A stretch of DNA of 64,000 nucleotides from Synechococcus sp. AG-673-F03 (GCA_003211205.1 QCTJ01000010.1:1-64000); one strand, 5' to 3'. Shown: positions 36,610 through 45,219, counted from the first letter of the stretch. Numbers and translations: made by a program. The notes: generated from the letters alone by a model not told the origin.

Positions 36610-37886
36610 GCTCCAGCTGTGATCTCGTTCTCGATCCGGTGACCACGACCGGTGTGCTCTCCGCCAAGCTCTGGATCCGGCGGGGAAGCAGTGCTGATCC
36701 GCTCGGTCAGAGGGGCGGGCATCAGCTTTTGGGCTCAGTGCTCAGCCGGGGATGCGGTCCTGTCGATCATCTGCAACTGGCGGATCTTGTTGAAGGCTGT
36801 GGCGCCGGTCTTCGTTGTGACACCCATGAAGACGGAATTCTGATCAGTCTTAAGTGCCGCGACATTGATGCCGATCGTTTGTTGCCTGCACTGGGCTGGA
36901 TGCTGCGCCAGCCGCATCTGGACGAAAGTCAGATCGAACTGGAGCGAGATCTGAGCCTGCAGGCCCTTCAACGACAGAGAGAGGATCCCTTCCATCGCGC
37001 CTTTGATGGCTGGAGACAGCTGGCCTATGGCAAGGGTCCCTACGGGCACGATCCACTCGGAATCGGTATCGACCTCGAACAGCTTCAGAAAGCGCAATTG
37101 ACCAGCCTTGCCTCAGATCTCGAAAGCCGAGGCTCGGTGCTGGCGCTGTCCGGAACGATTCCTGATCAGGCCCAAGCGCAACTGGTGGACTGGCTCGGCA
37201 CAAGCAAGACCGAATCCAGCTCCTCAGAAGCCGGATCAGCGATCCGAGCATTATTGGAATCGGACCGTGGCGAAAGACCTTCGCTAGGGCTTCAGTCCCT
37301 CGCCACCGAACAGGTGGTGCTGATGCTTGGGCAAGCCGCTCTGCCCCACGGTCACCCGGACGACCTGGCACTGAGGCTGCTCCAGGCCCACCTGGGCTCA
37401 GGCATGTCCAGCCTGTTGTTCCGACGGCTTCGGGAGGAGCATGGCGTCGCTTACGACGTGGGTGTCCATCACCCGGCACGCGCTGGAGCGGCACCCTTCG
37501 TGATGCATGCCTCAACCGGAGTCGACAGGGCGGAACTATCGCTCGAACTCTTGCTTAAAAGTTGGATTGAGCTGATGGAGACGAGCATTTCTGAGGTCGA
37601 TCTCAAGCTCGCCAAGGCCAAATTCAAGGGGCAGCTGGCTCACGGCTCCCAGACCACTGGCCAGAGGGCGGAGCGGAGAGCGCAACTGCGTGGTCTGAAT
37701 CTCCCTGATGACCATGACCAGAGCTGCCTCAACCAACTGGATCAGCTGCGGGCCAGTGATCTGCGTGACGCAGCAGGACGCCATTTGCAGAGTCCGCAAC
37801 TCAGCTTGTGCGGCCCCGCGGAAACCCTGGCATCTCTTGAGAAACAATGGACCCTCAGCGCTTTTGCTGAAAGCAACGCGCCTTGA
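36606..37886 (+). CDS. M16-family peptidase, non-catalytic R/Y subunit
   Basis: A 426-residue partner of the preceding gene. At the position of HxxEH it has GGHQLLGSVLSRG (about 37-49): the first His is kept but the Glu-His pair is missing, so it cannot bind catalytic zinc. The substrate-binding Arg/Tyr motif LRREEHGVAYDVG-like (LREEHGVAYDVG, about 274-285) is present, the hallmark of the non-catalytic half. The TTG start overlaps the upstream stop by four bases (TTGA), giving coupled translation and probably a heterodimer. Confidence 0.88.
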   Translation: MSSSCDLVLDPVTTTGVLSAKLWIRRGSSADPLGQRGGHQLLGSVLSRGCGPVDHLQLADLVEGCGAGLRCDTHEDGILISLKCRDIDADRLLPALGWMLRQPHLDESQIELERDLSLQALQRQREDPFHRAFDGWRQLAYGKGPYGHDPLGIGIDLEQLQKAQLTSLASDLESRGSVLALSGTIPDQAQAQLVDWLGTSKTESSSSEAGSAIRALLESDRGERPSLGLQSLATEQVVLMLGQAALPHGHPDDLALRLLQAHLGSGMSSLLFRRLREEHGVAYDVGVHHPARAGAAPFVMHASTGVDRAELSLELLLKSWIELMETSISEVDLKLAKAKFKGQLAHGSQTTGQRAERRAQLRGLNLPDDHDQSCLNQLDQLRASDLRDAAGRHLQSPQLSLCGPAETLASLEKQWTLSAFAESNAP

Positions 37887-37935
37887 TCAGTAAGACGGAT
37901 CAGTCAGCCGGATCGGTCGGATGGATCAGTCGGCT
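37884..37935. repeat. Four imperfect 13-base tandem repeats at a convergent gene end
   Basis: Units beginning at 37884, 37897, 37910 and 37923 share the core GATCAGT or GATCGGT; the last three are GGATCAGTCAGCC, GGATCGGTCGGAT and GGATCAGTCGGCT. They cover the short gap between the M16 subunit stop and the sipA-like stop, and reach three codons into the sipA tail. The tract resembles a slippage-prone microsatellite and explains the repetitive Ser/Ala/Asp tail of the sipA-like protein. Confidence 0.7.
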
Positions 37936-38243
37936 GAATCAGCAGATGCATGCGTCTCTGATGAAGCATCGGAGTCCGATAAGCCTGCTGAGTCCGATGG
38001 GGCATCCTGATCCGAGACCGTGTTCAAGTCTTCTCTCACAAGCGTGAGTTGCTCGATCGAAAGCAGAAACGTGCCCCTAGCAAAGCGCACCGCCGCAGTT
38101 TCCGCCGGCTGCAGTGCCATGACCCTGCCGATCTCGTTGTGGGCCACAAGATCAGGAGGTCTGAGCATCGGCATTGGATCAGCTGTCTTCAAAAAGGTCT
38201 GAGGGCGAACCAGTCGCACCTGGTCACCAATGGAAACGGACAT
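37926..38243 (-). CDS. sipA: SipA-like protein (DUF3148; NblS-interacting protein A)
   Basis: About 105 residues from the ATG at 38243 (MSVSIGDQVRLVRPQTFLKT). The core KTADPMPMLRPPDLV, followed by GRVMALQPAETAAVRFARGTFLL, is the DUF3148 signature: a small SH3-like barrel. In Synechococcus elongatus SipA binds the sensor kinase NblS and stimulates its phosphotransfer to RpaB, affecting high-light responses. The family is also labelled NAD(P)H dehydrogenase assembly protein in some annotations. The C-terminal 30 residues are a disordered Ser/Asp/Ala tail made partly by the DNA repeat at its 3' end. Convergent with the M16 pair; its 5' side faces bioY. Confidence 0.8.
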   Translation of the reverse strand: MSVSIGDQVRLVRPQTFLKTADPMPMLRPPDLVAHNEIGRVMALQPAETAAVRFARGTFLLSIEQLTLVREDLNTVSDQDAPSDSAGLSDSDASSETHASADSAD

Positions 38244-38299
38244 CTCTGCTGGGCAATGCATCTCTCTTACAGCAGGATGGTGCGAGCTGACGATTGCCC

Positions 38300-38872
38300 G
38301 TGCGGGCACTGGCCACCTGGAGCGGCGCTCTTGCCGGATTGCTTCTGATCCTGGTTGGAAGCCTTATTCCGACTGCCCTGCTTTTGCCGCTGCCTGAATT
38401 ACCCCCGGCACTGCTGGGTCTACCCAGCACCTGGCAGGTTCCGGCACTACTCGTCTGTGCCCTTGTCGCGGGTCCACGAGCGGGCGTGATCGCTTCAGTG
38501 GCTTATCTGACCATCGGCTTGGTGGACCTGCCTGTATTCCACGGAGGTGGTGGTTTCGCTTACGTACTGAATCCTGGATTCGGATATCTGGCTGGATTCG
38601 TCCCTGCCGCCTGGTTGACCGGTCGGTTGGCCCAGCAGAACGGCATGAATGACATCGCCAGACTGACTATGGCAGCCATGGCCGGCCTGCTGACCATCCA
38701 GGTCTGCGGTCTGCTCAATCTTGTTCTGGGAGCTGCACTGAATCGCTGGAATGAACCCCTGATCGAGCTTGTGTTCGGGTACAGCCTCGGGCCCCTGGCA
38801 GCCCAGCTCGCCCTGTGTTGCGCCGCTGGGCTGATCGCACGCGTGACCCGTCGTGTGCTCTGGGTGGAATGA
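38300..38872 (+). CDS. bioY: BioY-family biotin transporter substrate-binding subunit
   Basis: About 190 residues with five to six membrane helices, the S-component of an ECF-type importer, or able to act alone. Recognisable BioY segments are GPRAGVIASVAYLTIGLVDLP, VFHGGGGFAYVLNPGFGYL and GFVPAAWLTGRLA. The start is GTG at 38300 or TTG at 38294; either overlaps none of the preceding gene's preferred start. It overlaps lspA by four bases (ATGA), placing it first in an operon with lspA, the penicillin-binding protein and the GTPase. No EcfA/EcfT genes are in the window. Confidence 0.9.
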   Translation: MRALATWSGALAGLLLILVGSLIPTALLLPLPELPPALLGLPSTWQVPALLVCALVAGPRAGVIASVAYLTIGLVDLPVFHGGGGFAYVLNPGFGYLAGFVPAAWLTGRLAQQNGMNDIARLTMAAMAGLLTIQVCGLLNLVLGAALNRWNEPLIELVFGYSLGPLAAQLALCCAAGLIARVTRRVLWVE

Positions 38873-39375
38873 TCCGAAACCATGCCATGAACAGCCGACC
38901 AGCTCAAAGCATGCGACGCGGCAGCGTCGTTGCGCTCAGTGTGCTCATGGTGGTGCTGGATCAGCTCAGCAAGCACTGGGCCCGAGGAACCCTGCTCCCA
39001 GGGGAGACGAGGCCCTTCATTCCCGAATTGCTGCAACTGAATCTGGTGCGCAACACCGGTGCTGCCTTCAGTCTGTTCCGAGATTCCTCCCTGATCCTGG
39101 GGATTCTCAGCCTGGTGGTCGCCATCGGCGTGAGCATCTGGATCTGGCGGGAGGCCAGACGAGGTCTCTGGATGGGGCTGGCCCTCGGCTTTCTGCTCGG
39201 AGGCACGATTGGCAATGGCATCGACCGCTGGCGTCTTGGCCATGTGACCGATTTTCTCGAACTGGTGCCGATCCAGTTTCCGATTTTCAACTGGGCGGAT
39301 ATCGCCATCAACCTGGCAGTCCTCTGCTTTGCCATCGACGCTTTTAGCAACAGACATGAGCAGATCAACGGCTGA
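38869..39375 (+). CDS. lspA: Lipoprotein signal peptidase (signal peptidase II)
   Basis: An aspartyl membrane protease that removes signal peptides from prolipoproteins, 168 residues with four helices. Catalytic Asp119 is in GNGIDRW and Asp144 in FNWADIAIN; VVLDQLSKHWARG (about 28-40) and LNLVRNTGAAFS (about 58-69) are the other conserved boxes. The ATG at 38869 overlaps the bioY stop; its own 3' end overlaps the next gene by 20 bases. Confidence 0.95.
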   Translation: MIRNHAMNSRPAQSMRRGSVVALSVLMVVLDQLSKHWARGTLLPGETRPFIPELLQLNLVRNTGAAFSLFRDSSLILGILSLVVAIGVSIWIWREARRGLWMGLALGFLLGGTIGNGIDRWRLGHVTDFLELVPIQFPIFNWADIAINLAVLCFAIDAFSNRHEQING

Positions 39376-41515
39376 ACCAAGTGGATTAGCCCTTCTGACG
39401 ATTCATCAGCAGGATCGCTCTGAGCGCACCCTTCCTCTGCACGGCGAGGGCTATCGGATTGGACGCGATCCAGACGTGGAGATCCGCATCGACCATGCGG
39501 CAGTCAGTCGCCTACATGCGCTGCTACAGAAGCAAGGCCGACACTGGATTCTCAAAGATCAAGGGTCAACCAACGGGCTGTGGTGGCAAGGGCGACGTGT
39601 GCAACAGCTGGTGCTCCAGAACGGCGATTGCATCAGGTTTTCCCCGACCCAAGACACCAATAACCCCTGGATTGGTTTTGAGAACCCGAGCCAACGATTG
39701 CATCAGCGCATTCGGAAGTCATTGGGGATCTGCATCCTGGGCTGCCTGGGCGGGGCAGGACTGCTCCTCGCTCTGGCCACCATCAACGTGCCGGTGCGTG
39801 GACGACTGGCCAGCGTTCGCGGACCGCTGGCCATCTACGACGGCAACAACAAACCGCTCAAGTCGGTGGATTCCAATCGACACCGTGAACTGAACAGCCT
39901 TGACGCATTTTCTCCGTTGTTGGTCGATGCCTTGCTCAGCAGTGAGGACAACCGCTTCTGGTGGCATCCAGGGGTTGATCCGATCGGAAGCTTGCGTGCC
40001 TTCGCCGCCAACCTGTCCGGCGGACGAGTTCTCGAAGGTGGCAGCAGCCTCACCCAGCAATTGGCTCGGAGCCTCTACCCCAACCTGGTCGGAGAGGGCG
40101 ACACCCTGGGCCGTAAATGGCGCGAACTACTCGTGGCGCTGCAGCTGGAAAGCCGTTTCAGCAAAGGCGAGCTGCTGCTGAGCTACCTCAACAGGGTCTA
40201 CCTCGGGGTGGGCTGGGGATTCGAAGACAGCGCTCAGACCTTTTTTGATCAATCAGCGTCTGATCTGAGCGTTGAACAAGCCGCTCTGCTTGTGGGACTG
40301 TTGCCATCACCCAATGGTCACGATCCCTGCCGTCACCCACAGCGAGCCCTTGAAGCTCGCAACCGCGTGCTCAACAAGATGGCGGATTCCGGTCGACTTT
40401 CACTCGACGCCGCTCGTCTGGCACGACGTCAACCCATCCAGCTCGCCCCCCAGGCCTGCAGCAGGACTGCTCTGACCCGATCAGCACCCTTTTACACCGA
40501 TCAAGTGCGCAGGGACCTGACGGCACTTGTGGGTCCGGAGGTTGCCGCTGAAGGGAATTTCCTGATCGAAACCCACCTTGACCCCGTGCTGCAGTCGGTT
40601 GTTGAACGACAACTGCGCAACTTGGTCAGCAATGCCGGAGGACTCGGCGTGAGTGAAGGGGCCGCCGTGGTGATCGACAGCAGCACAGGCGGAGTCCTGG
40701 CGATCGCCGGCGGACGTGACTATCGCTTCAGTCAGTTCAATCGAGCCTCCATGGCCCTGAGGCAGCCAGGCAGCACCTTCAAGCTAATGACTTACCTGGC
40801 GGCCCTGGAAAAGGGAATCAAACCCAGCGAAACCATTGACTGCAGTCCTCTGAACTGGAGAGGGCAACGCTTTGAAAGCAGCTGCAAAGGTCGCCTCAGC
40901 CTCACCAACGCCTTTGCATCCAGCAACAACACTGCGGCTCTGCGCCTGGCACAGCGGGTGGGACTTGAACAGGTGGTTCGCCAAGCCAGAGCCCTGGGCA
41001 TCACCACACCGCTTGATCCAGTTCCTGGGCTCGCACTCGGCCAGAGCGAAGTGCGACTGATTGAGCTGACTGGAGCCTATGCAGCCATTGTCAACAAGGG
41101 GGAATGGAGACCCCCCAACACGATTCGTCGTCTGATCGATGCGGAAACATGTCGCGAGGACAATCTGCGTAGCTGCGGCAGCCTTGCTGGCGACGATCAG
41201 CGCCAGGTGAACACTGGACGCCAGGCTGTCCGCAGCGACAATGCGGCTCAGATGCAGGCCTTGCTGCGCGCGGTTGTGCGCAGTGGCACCGGCACTGCTG
41301 CATCGCTAGGGGGACAGGAAGGAGGCAAAACCGGAACCACCAATGAAGGCCGGGATCTGCTGTTCGTTGGCTATGAACCCTCGCGGCGCTGGGTGCTTGG
41401 CATCTGGCTCGGCAATGACGACAACAGCCCCTCCAGAAGCTCCAGCGCCCTTGCGGCATCGCTCTGGGCTGACATCATCCGCGCGGCGGGACGAGGAGGG
41501 CTCAACGGAGGATGA
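39356..41515 (+). CDS. Class A penicillin-binding protein with N-terminal FHA domain
   Basis: A 719-residue bifunctional peptidoglycan synthase. FHA domain at about 10-108 with intact phosphothreonine-binding residues: GRDPD (Arg37), SRLH (51-54) and STNG (71-74). One membrane helix at about 122-143. Glycosyltransferase (GT51) with Glu197 in SSEDNRFWWHPGVD and GGSSLTQQLARSLY at 228-241. Transpeptidase with Ser473 in STFK, SxN at 523-525 (SNN) and KTGT at 658-661. All catalytic motifs are present. The cytoplasmic FHA domain suggests regulation by a Ser/Thr kinase. The ATG at 39356 is preferred to the frame opening at 39329; it overlaps lspA by 20 bases and the GTPase by four. Confidence 0.93.
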   Translation: MSRSTAEPSGLALLTIHQQDRSERTLPLHGEGYRIGRDPDVEIRIDHAAVSRLHALLQKQGRHWILKDQGSTNGLWWQGRRVQQLVLQNGDCIRFSPTQDTNNPWIGFENPSQRLHQRIRKSLGICILGCLGGAGLLLALATINVPVRGRLASVRGPLAIYDGNNKPLKSVDSNRHRELNSLDAFSPLLVDALLSSEDNRFWWHPGVDPIGSLRAFAANLSGGRVLEGGSSLTQQLARSLYPNLVGEGDTLGRKWRELLVALQLESRFSKGELLLSYLNRVYLGVGWGFEDSAQTFFDQSASDLSVEQAALLVGLLPSPNGHDPCRHPQRALEARNRVLNKMADSGRLSLDAARLARRQPIQLAPQACSRTALTRSAPFYTDQVRRDLTALVGPEVAAEGNFLIETHLDPVLQSVVERQLRNLVSNAGGLGVSEGAAVVIDSSTGGVLAIAGGRDYRFSQFNRASMALRQPGSTFKLMTYLAALEKGIKPSETIDCSPLNWRGQRFESSCKGRLSLTNAFASSNNTAALRLAQRVGLEQVVRQARALGITTPLDPVPGLALGQSEVRLIELTGAYAAIVNKGEWRPPNTIRRLIDAETCREDNLRSCGSLAGDDQRQVNTGRQAVRSDNAAQMQALLRAVVRSGTGTAASLGGQEGGKTGTTNEGRDLLFVGYEPSRRWVLGIWLGNDDNSPSRSSSALAASLWADIIRAAGRGGLNGG

Positions 41516-43110
41516 AGGGATCGACACGCTGGATTCTGTTTGGAGCCGCCGGTCTGATCGCCCTCATGGTGATTGGCCTGGTGCTGCAGGGAATCCGAAA
41601 CCTGCTCTGGGATCTGAGTTACTGGCTGCCGCCCTGGCTGGTCGGCCCGGTGCTGCTGATCGGAACGGTTCTTCTGGTGGCGATCGTCATTCAGGTTGGC
41701 CTGCCATGGCTGCGTCAGTGGCGCACACAGCGTCAACGTCGGGACGCGTCATCGCCTCAGGACAGACCGGCACCGACGAGCAGTCGAGATGCAGCAGAAC
41801 AGAGCCTGTCAAGCGTGGATCGTCTGCTGGAACGACTTCAGAACGATGTGGCACGTGAGTCTCTCCTGCAGGAACGGCAACGGGTCGCCAGGGAACTGGA
41901 ACGCGGTGATCTCGTGCTTGTGGTCTTCGGTACCGGCTCCAGTGGCAAAACGTCTCTGATCCGAGCCCTGCTCAAAGAGATCGTCGGCGATGTCGGTGCC
42001 GCCATGGGCTCCACTAGTGAAAGTCGCAGCTACCGGCTCCGGCTCAAAGGTCTCGAGCGTGGGGTGCTTCTGGTGGACACGCCGGGAATCCTTGAAGCAG
42101 GACAGGAAGGGAGGGGACGCGAGCAAGAAGCACGTCGCCAAGCCAGCAGAGCCGATCTCATGATCGTTGTGGTGGACGGCGATCTGCGCAAGAGCGAACT
42201 CAATGTGGTTCAGAGCCTGTCAGGACTGGGCAAGCGTCTCGTGCTGGTGCTCAATAAATGTGATCTCAGAGGTGAGGAGGAGGAACGCCGGTTGCTTCAG
42301 CTGTTGCGGCAACGCTGCGCGGAATGGCTGCAACCGAACGATGTCATTCCTGCCAGTGCACGCCCCCAGTCTCTGCCTCGCCCTGGCCAACGGCCCGTTC
42401 AGCCACTAGCCGAGATCGGGCTGCTGGTGAGACGGTTAGCCGCAGTACTGCATGCCGATGGCGAGGAACTGCTGGCAGACAACATCCTCTTGCAATGCAG
42501 AGATCTGGGCTCGGCCGGTCGGGATCTGCTCGACCGACAGCGCACCGATGAAGCCCAGAGAATCATTGATCGCTACACGTGGATTAGTGCGGGTGTCGTC
42601 GCCGCCACGCCACTGCCTGGAGTGGATTTACTGGGCACCGCTGCTGTGAATGCCCAGATGGTGATGGAAGTGGGAGCGGTGTATGGCATCCAACTGACCC
42701 GGAGCAGGGCTCAGGAGCTGGCCGTCTCGGTGGGTCGGACCCTTGCGGGGCTGGGTGTGGTCAAAGGCGGAGTGGCTCTGATCGGCACCGCACTGAGTGT
42801 GAACCTGCCGACCCTGTTACTCGGTCGGGCGGTGCAGGGTGTGGCAGCCGGATGGCTCACCAGAATCGCGGGTGCCAGTTTCATGACCTATTTCCAACAG
42901 GATCAGGACTGGGGCGATGGCGGAGTTCAGGACGTGGTTCAGCACCACTACGAGCTCAACCAGCGGGATCGCTCCCTGCAGGACTTTCTGCAGGCGGCAC
43001 TGCGGCGGGTGGTGGAGCCCCTCCAGCAGGAGGCAAAGAAACGACTTCCGCCCCGGCCAGGGCCTCGGGCGGCGGAGGACGCATCGGACCGCGGCTATCG
43101 AGAACCGTAA
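41512..43110 (+). CDS. Membrane-anchored GTPase with DUF697 (YcjF-like) domain
   Basis: A 532-residue protein. Two N-terminal membrane helices (about 5-28 and 38-62) precede a coiled region, then an Era/Obg-like G domain: Walker A FGTGSSGKTSL (about 144), DTPG (about 188), NKCD (about 248). The C-terminal third is DUF697, with amphipathic helices VDLLGTAAVNAQMVMEVGAVY and VSVGRTLAGLGVVKGGVALIG. Family function is unknown but usually linked with membrane remodelling or stress. It overlaps the penicillin-binding gene by four bases. Its last 155 bases are also read on the other strand by a small membrane protein gene. Confidence 0.88.
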   Translation: MKGSTRWILFGAAGLIALMVIGLVLQGIRNLLWDLSYWLPPWLVGPVLLIGTVLLVAIVIQVGLPWLRQWRTQRQRRDASSPQDRPAPTSSRDAAEQSLSSVDRLLERLQNDVARESLLQERQRVARELERGDLVLVVFGTGSSGKTSLIRALLKEIVGDVGAAMGSTSESRSYRLRLKGLERGVLLVDTPGILEAGQEGRGREQEARRQASRADLMIVVVDGDLRKSELNVVQSLSGLGKRLVLVLNKCDLRGEEEERRLLQLLRQRCAEWLQPNDVIPASARPQSLPRPGQRPVQPLAEIGLLVRRLAAVLHADGEELLADNILLQCRDLGSAGRDLLDRQRTDEAQRIIDRYTWISAGVVAATPLPGVDLLGTAAVNAQMVMEVGAVYGIQLTRSRAQELAVSVGRTLAGLGVVKGGVALIGTALSVNLPTLLLGRAVQGVAAGWLTRIAGASFMTYFQQDQDWGDGGVQDVVQHHYELNQRDRSLQDFLQAALRRVVEPLQQEAKKRLPPRPGPRAAEDASDRGYREP

Positions 43111-43201
43111 TCAGACCGAGATACAACACACCAATCAGCACTGACATGGCTCCGGTCACGATGGCAACCCAGCGTCCTCGCTTGTTCTGAGCTGCTGGCA
43201 T
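42956..43201 (-). CDS. Small proline-rich membrane protein, 81 residues, coupled to the PLP decarboxylase
   Basis: From the ATG at 43201: a short basic segment (PAAQNKRGRW), one strong membrane helix VAIVTGAMSVLIGVLYLGLI (about 12-31), the segment TVLDSRGPMRPPPPEALAG, then a Pro/Ala-rich tail. Its ATG shares one base with the stop of the decarboxylase gene (TGATG), a strong sign of translational coupling. It runs 155 bases antisense into the GTPase gene. I recall similar single-helix proteins with the DSRGPM-PPPP pattern in marine Synechococcus, but cannot verify it. Function unknown. Confidence 0.6.
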   Translation of the reverse strand: MPAAQNKRGRWVAIVTGAMSVLIGVLYLGLITVLDSRGPMRPPPPEALAGAEVVSLPPAGGAPPPAAVPPAESPAGSDPAG

Positions 43202-44649
43202 CACACCATGTCCCGTGAGCAATCGTTCAGATCGGCCGCCAGTTGGTCGATCAGCGCATTGGAGGTGTGGGGATTACCGAGCACGACTTTGATGCGATGC
43301 CGCCCTTGATGAATGGGCCTGGACACCATGATCTGCCGATCCAGCAGCCGTTGTCGCACAGCCGCTGTCCAGTGATCGCAACGCTCTGGATCAGCGCCAA
43401 GTGGAGCACAGGCCAGTAAGTGCAGGGGACCTGATGTGACCTCCAAGACAGAGGAGTCAAGACTCTGTTCCAGGCGCTGACGTCTCAACAGAGCCTTCTC
43501 CAGCACTGCATTGATCCCCTGCTCACCCAGTTGACGCAACCCAAGCCAGAGCTTGAGGATCTCTGCAGGGCGACTGCCCTGGAGACCCAGTTCACCGCCA
43601 TGGGCAACAGCGAAAGCGGGCTCCATGTAGGGGAGGCCAGTGTGGAATGTCTCCTGAAGAGCTGACTGCTCTCGCACCAGCAGGAGCGACGAGGTCTTAG
43701 CGATTCCAAGCAGCTTCTGAGGGTTCACCGTGATGGAATCGGCCTGGCCAAGCCCAGCAATCAGGTTCGTGGTGCCAGGACACAGTGCAAAAACAGCACC
43801 AATCGCTCCATCCACGTGCAGCCAGAGGCCCTGGTCCTTGCAGAACTGAGCCAGAGCGGGAATCGGATCGATGGCTCCGCGCACGGTGGTGCCCGCTGTC
43901 GCCACCACTGCGATGCAAGGCCGGTTGTTCTGCTTCAGCTCCTGCAGATGCTCTTGCAGGCCTGCAATCAGCATGCATCCACAGGAATCCACAGGAACAC
44001 GCCGTATGCCGTCAGGCCTGAGCCCCATAACTCTGGCCGCCTTCTCCAGTGACACGTGGGCGTCATCACTGATCAGGATCACCGCATTGGGGTCATGGTC
44101 CAGCCCCTTCCGATGACGGGCCGTCACCAGAGCGGTGAGATTGCTGAGGGAGCCTCCGCTCGCGGCGACTCCACCAGCGCCATCGGGCAATTCAAAACGG
44201 CCAGCGAACCAGCTGCAGAGTTGACGCTCCAGTTGACTGAGGCTTGGTGAGAGTTCCTCTGCCAGCAGGTTGTTGTTGAGTCCGGCACAGATCAGTTCGG
44301 CAGCGATCGATGCCGTGTTCGGAGGAGGGTCGAGATGCGCGAGGGCGCCAGGGTGGTTGGGCTGGTAAGCACCATCCATCAACTGCTGAAGGTCATCCAG
44401 GAGACGGTCCGCCCCGACACCCTGAGGCTCTGGGAATGCCTCGGGGAGCAGCCGCAGAGCTGGCAGCGGCGATCGTTTGGAAGCTGACCCGAGCCACTCA
44501 CACAGGCGAGCGCTGGCGTCCTCCAGGAACCGCTGCAACTGCGGATCCAGGGCCTCTGAAGAGGCAAATGCGGACAGTTCCGTCGCAGTCGATGCCGCCG
44601 ATGAAGTCCTGGAGGATCCGAACAAGGAGGAAGCGGAAGGAACAGCCAT
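43201..44649 (-). CDS. PLP-dependent group II amino acid decarboxylase-like protein
   Basis: About 482 residues of the fold type I, aromatic/glutamate/diaminobutyrate decarboxylase family. Landmarks: HPGALAHLDPPPNTASIAAE, the GVAASGGSLSNLTAL region, VVATAGTTVRGAIDPI, HVDGAIGAVFAL with the cofactor Asp, and the Schiff-base Lys312 in TVNPQKLLGIAKTSS. The usual His before that Lys (N/DPHKW) is Gln here. Substrate cannot be predicted; L-2,4-diaminobutyrate or aspartate-type decarboxylation is possible. Start at 44649, divergent from tadA by 36 bases; the small membrane protein follows with a one-base overlap. Confidence 0.82.
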   Translation of the reverse strand: MAVPSASSLFGSSRTSSAASTATELSAFASSEALDPQLQRFLEDASARLCEWLGSASKRSPLPALRLLPEAFPEPQGVGADRLLDDLQQLMDGAYQPNHPGALAHLDPPPNTASIAAELICAGLNNNLLAEELSPSLSQLERQLCSWFAGRFELPDGAGGVAASGGSLSNLTALVTARHRKGLDHDPNAVILISDDAHVSLEKAARVMGLRPDGIRRVPVDSCGCMLIAGLQEHLQELKQNNRPCIAVVATAGTTVRGAIDPIPALAQFCKDQGLWLHVDGAIGAVFALCPGTTNLIAGLGQADSITVNPQKLLGIAKTSSLLLVREQSALQETFHTGLPYMEPAFAVAHGGELGLQGSRPAEILKLWLGLRQLGEQGINAVLEKALLRRQRLEQSLDSSVLEVTSGPLHLLACAPLGADPERCDHWTAAVRQRLLDRQIMVSRPIHQGRHRIKVVLGNPHTSNALIDQLAADLNDCSRDMV

Positions 44650-44685
44650 TCTCACCTGCGGTGGCACATTGGACGCCTCTGCACG

Positions 44686-45219
44686 ATGGGGTTAGAGGTG
44701 CGACTGACACCAGTCGAACTGGGGAACACCGAGATCCATGCCTGGATGCAGCGCCTCCTCAAGCGTGCAGAGCGTCTCGGTGAATCGGGAGAGATCCCTG
44801 TCAGTGCGGTGGTGCTGGATGCGCAAGGACGATGCATCGGCCACGGCAGCAATCGACGCGAATGGGCTTCAGATCCACTCGGGCATGCAGAACTCGTGGC
44901 TCTGCGCCAGGCATCCTTAATCCTTGGCGACTGGCGACTGAATCAATGCACGTTGATCGTGACACTGGAACCCTGTCCGATGTGCGCAGGAGCTCTGGTC
45001 CAGGCACGCATTGGTCAGGTGATCTACGGAGCGCACGATCCCAAACGTGGAGGCATGGGAAGCACAATTGATCTCTCCAAACATCCCAGTGCGCACCATC
45101 ACATGCGGGTGATTGGGGGCGTGATGGAGCCTGAGGCATCCGCTTTGCTGGGGCGCTGGTTCAGGCAGCGACGGCAGCGTTCTGGCGGAACCGAGGCAGT
45201 TCGGTCTCGAACAGATTGA
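44686..45219 (+). CDS. tadA: tRNA-specific adenosine deaminase TadA
   Basis: Converts A34 to inosine in tRNA-Arg(ACG) so that it reads CGU/CGC/CGA. A 177-residue zinc deaminase with HAE at 67-69 (zinc His and catalytic Glu) and PCPMC at 96-100 (zinc Cys97, Cys100), plus the family signature VIYGAHDPKRGGMGS. The tail (RQRRQRSGGTEAV) is basic. The last 59 bases overlap convergently with the aminotransferase gene; the real coding ends of both agree with family lengths. Confidence 0.93.
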   Translation: MGLEVRLTPVELGNTEIHAWMQRLLKRAERLGESGEIPVSAVVLDAQGRCIGHGSNRREWASDPLGHAELVALRQASLILGDWRLNQCTLIVTLEPCPMCAGALVQARIGQVIYGAHDPKRGGMGSTIDLSKHPSAHHHMRVIGGVMEPEASALLGRWFRQRRQRSGGTEAVRSRTD

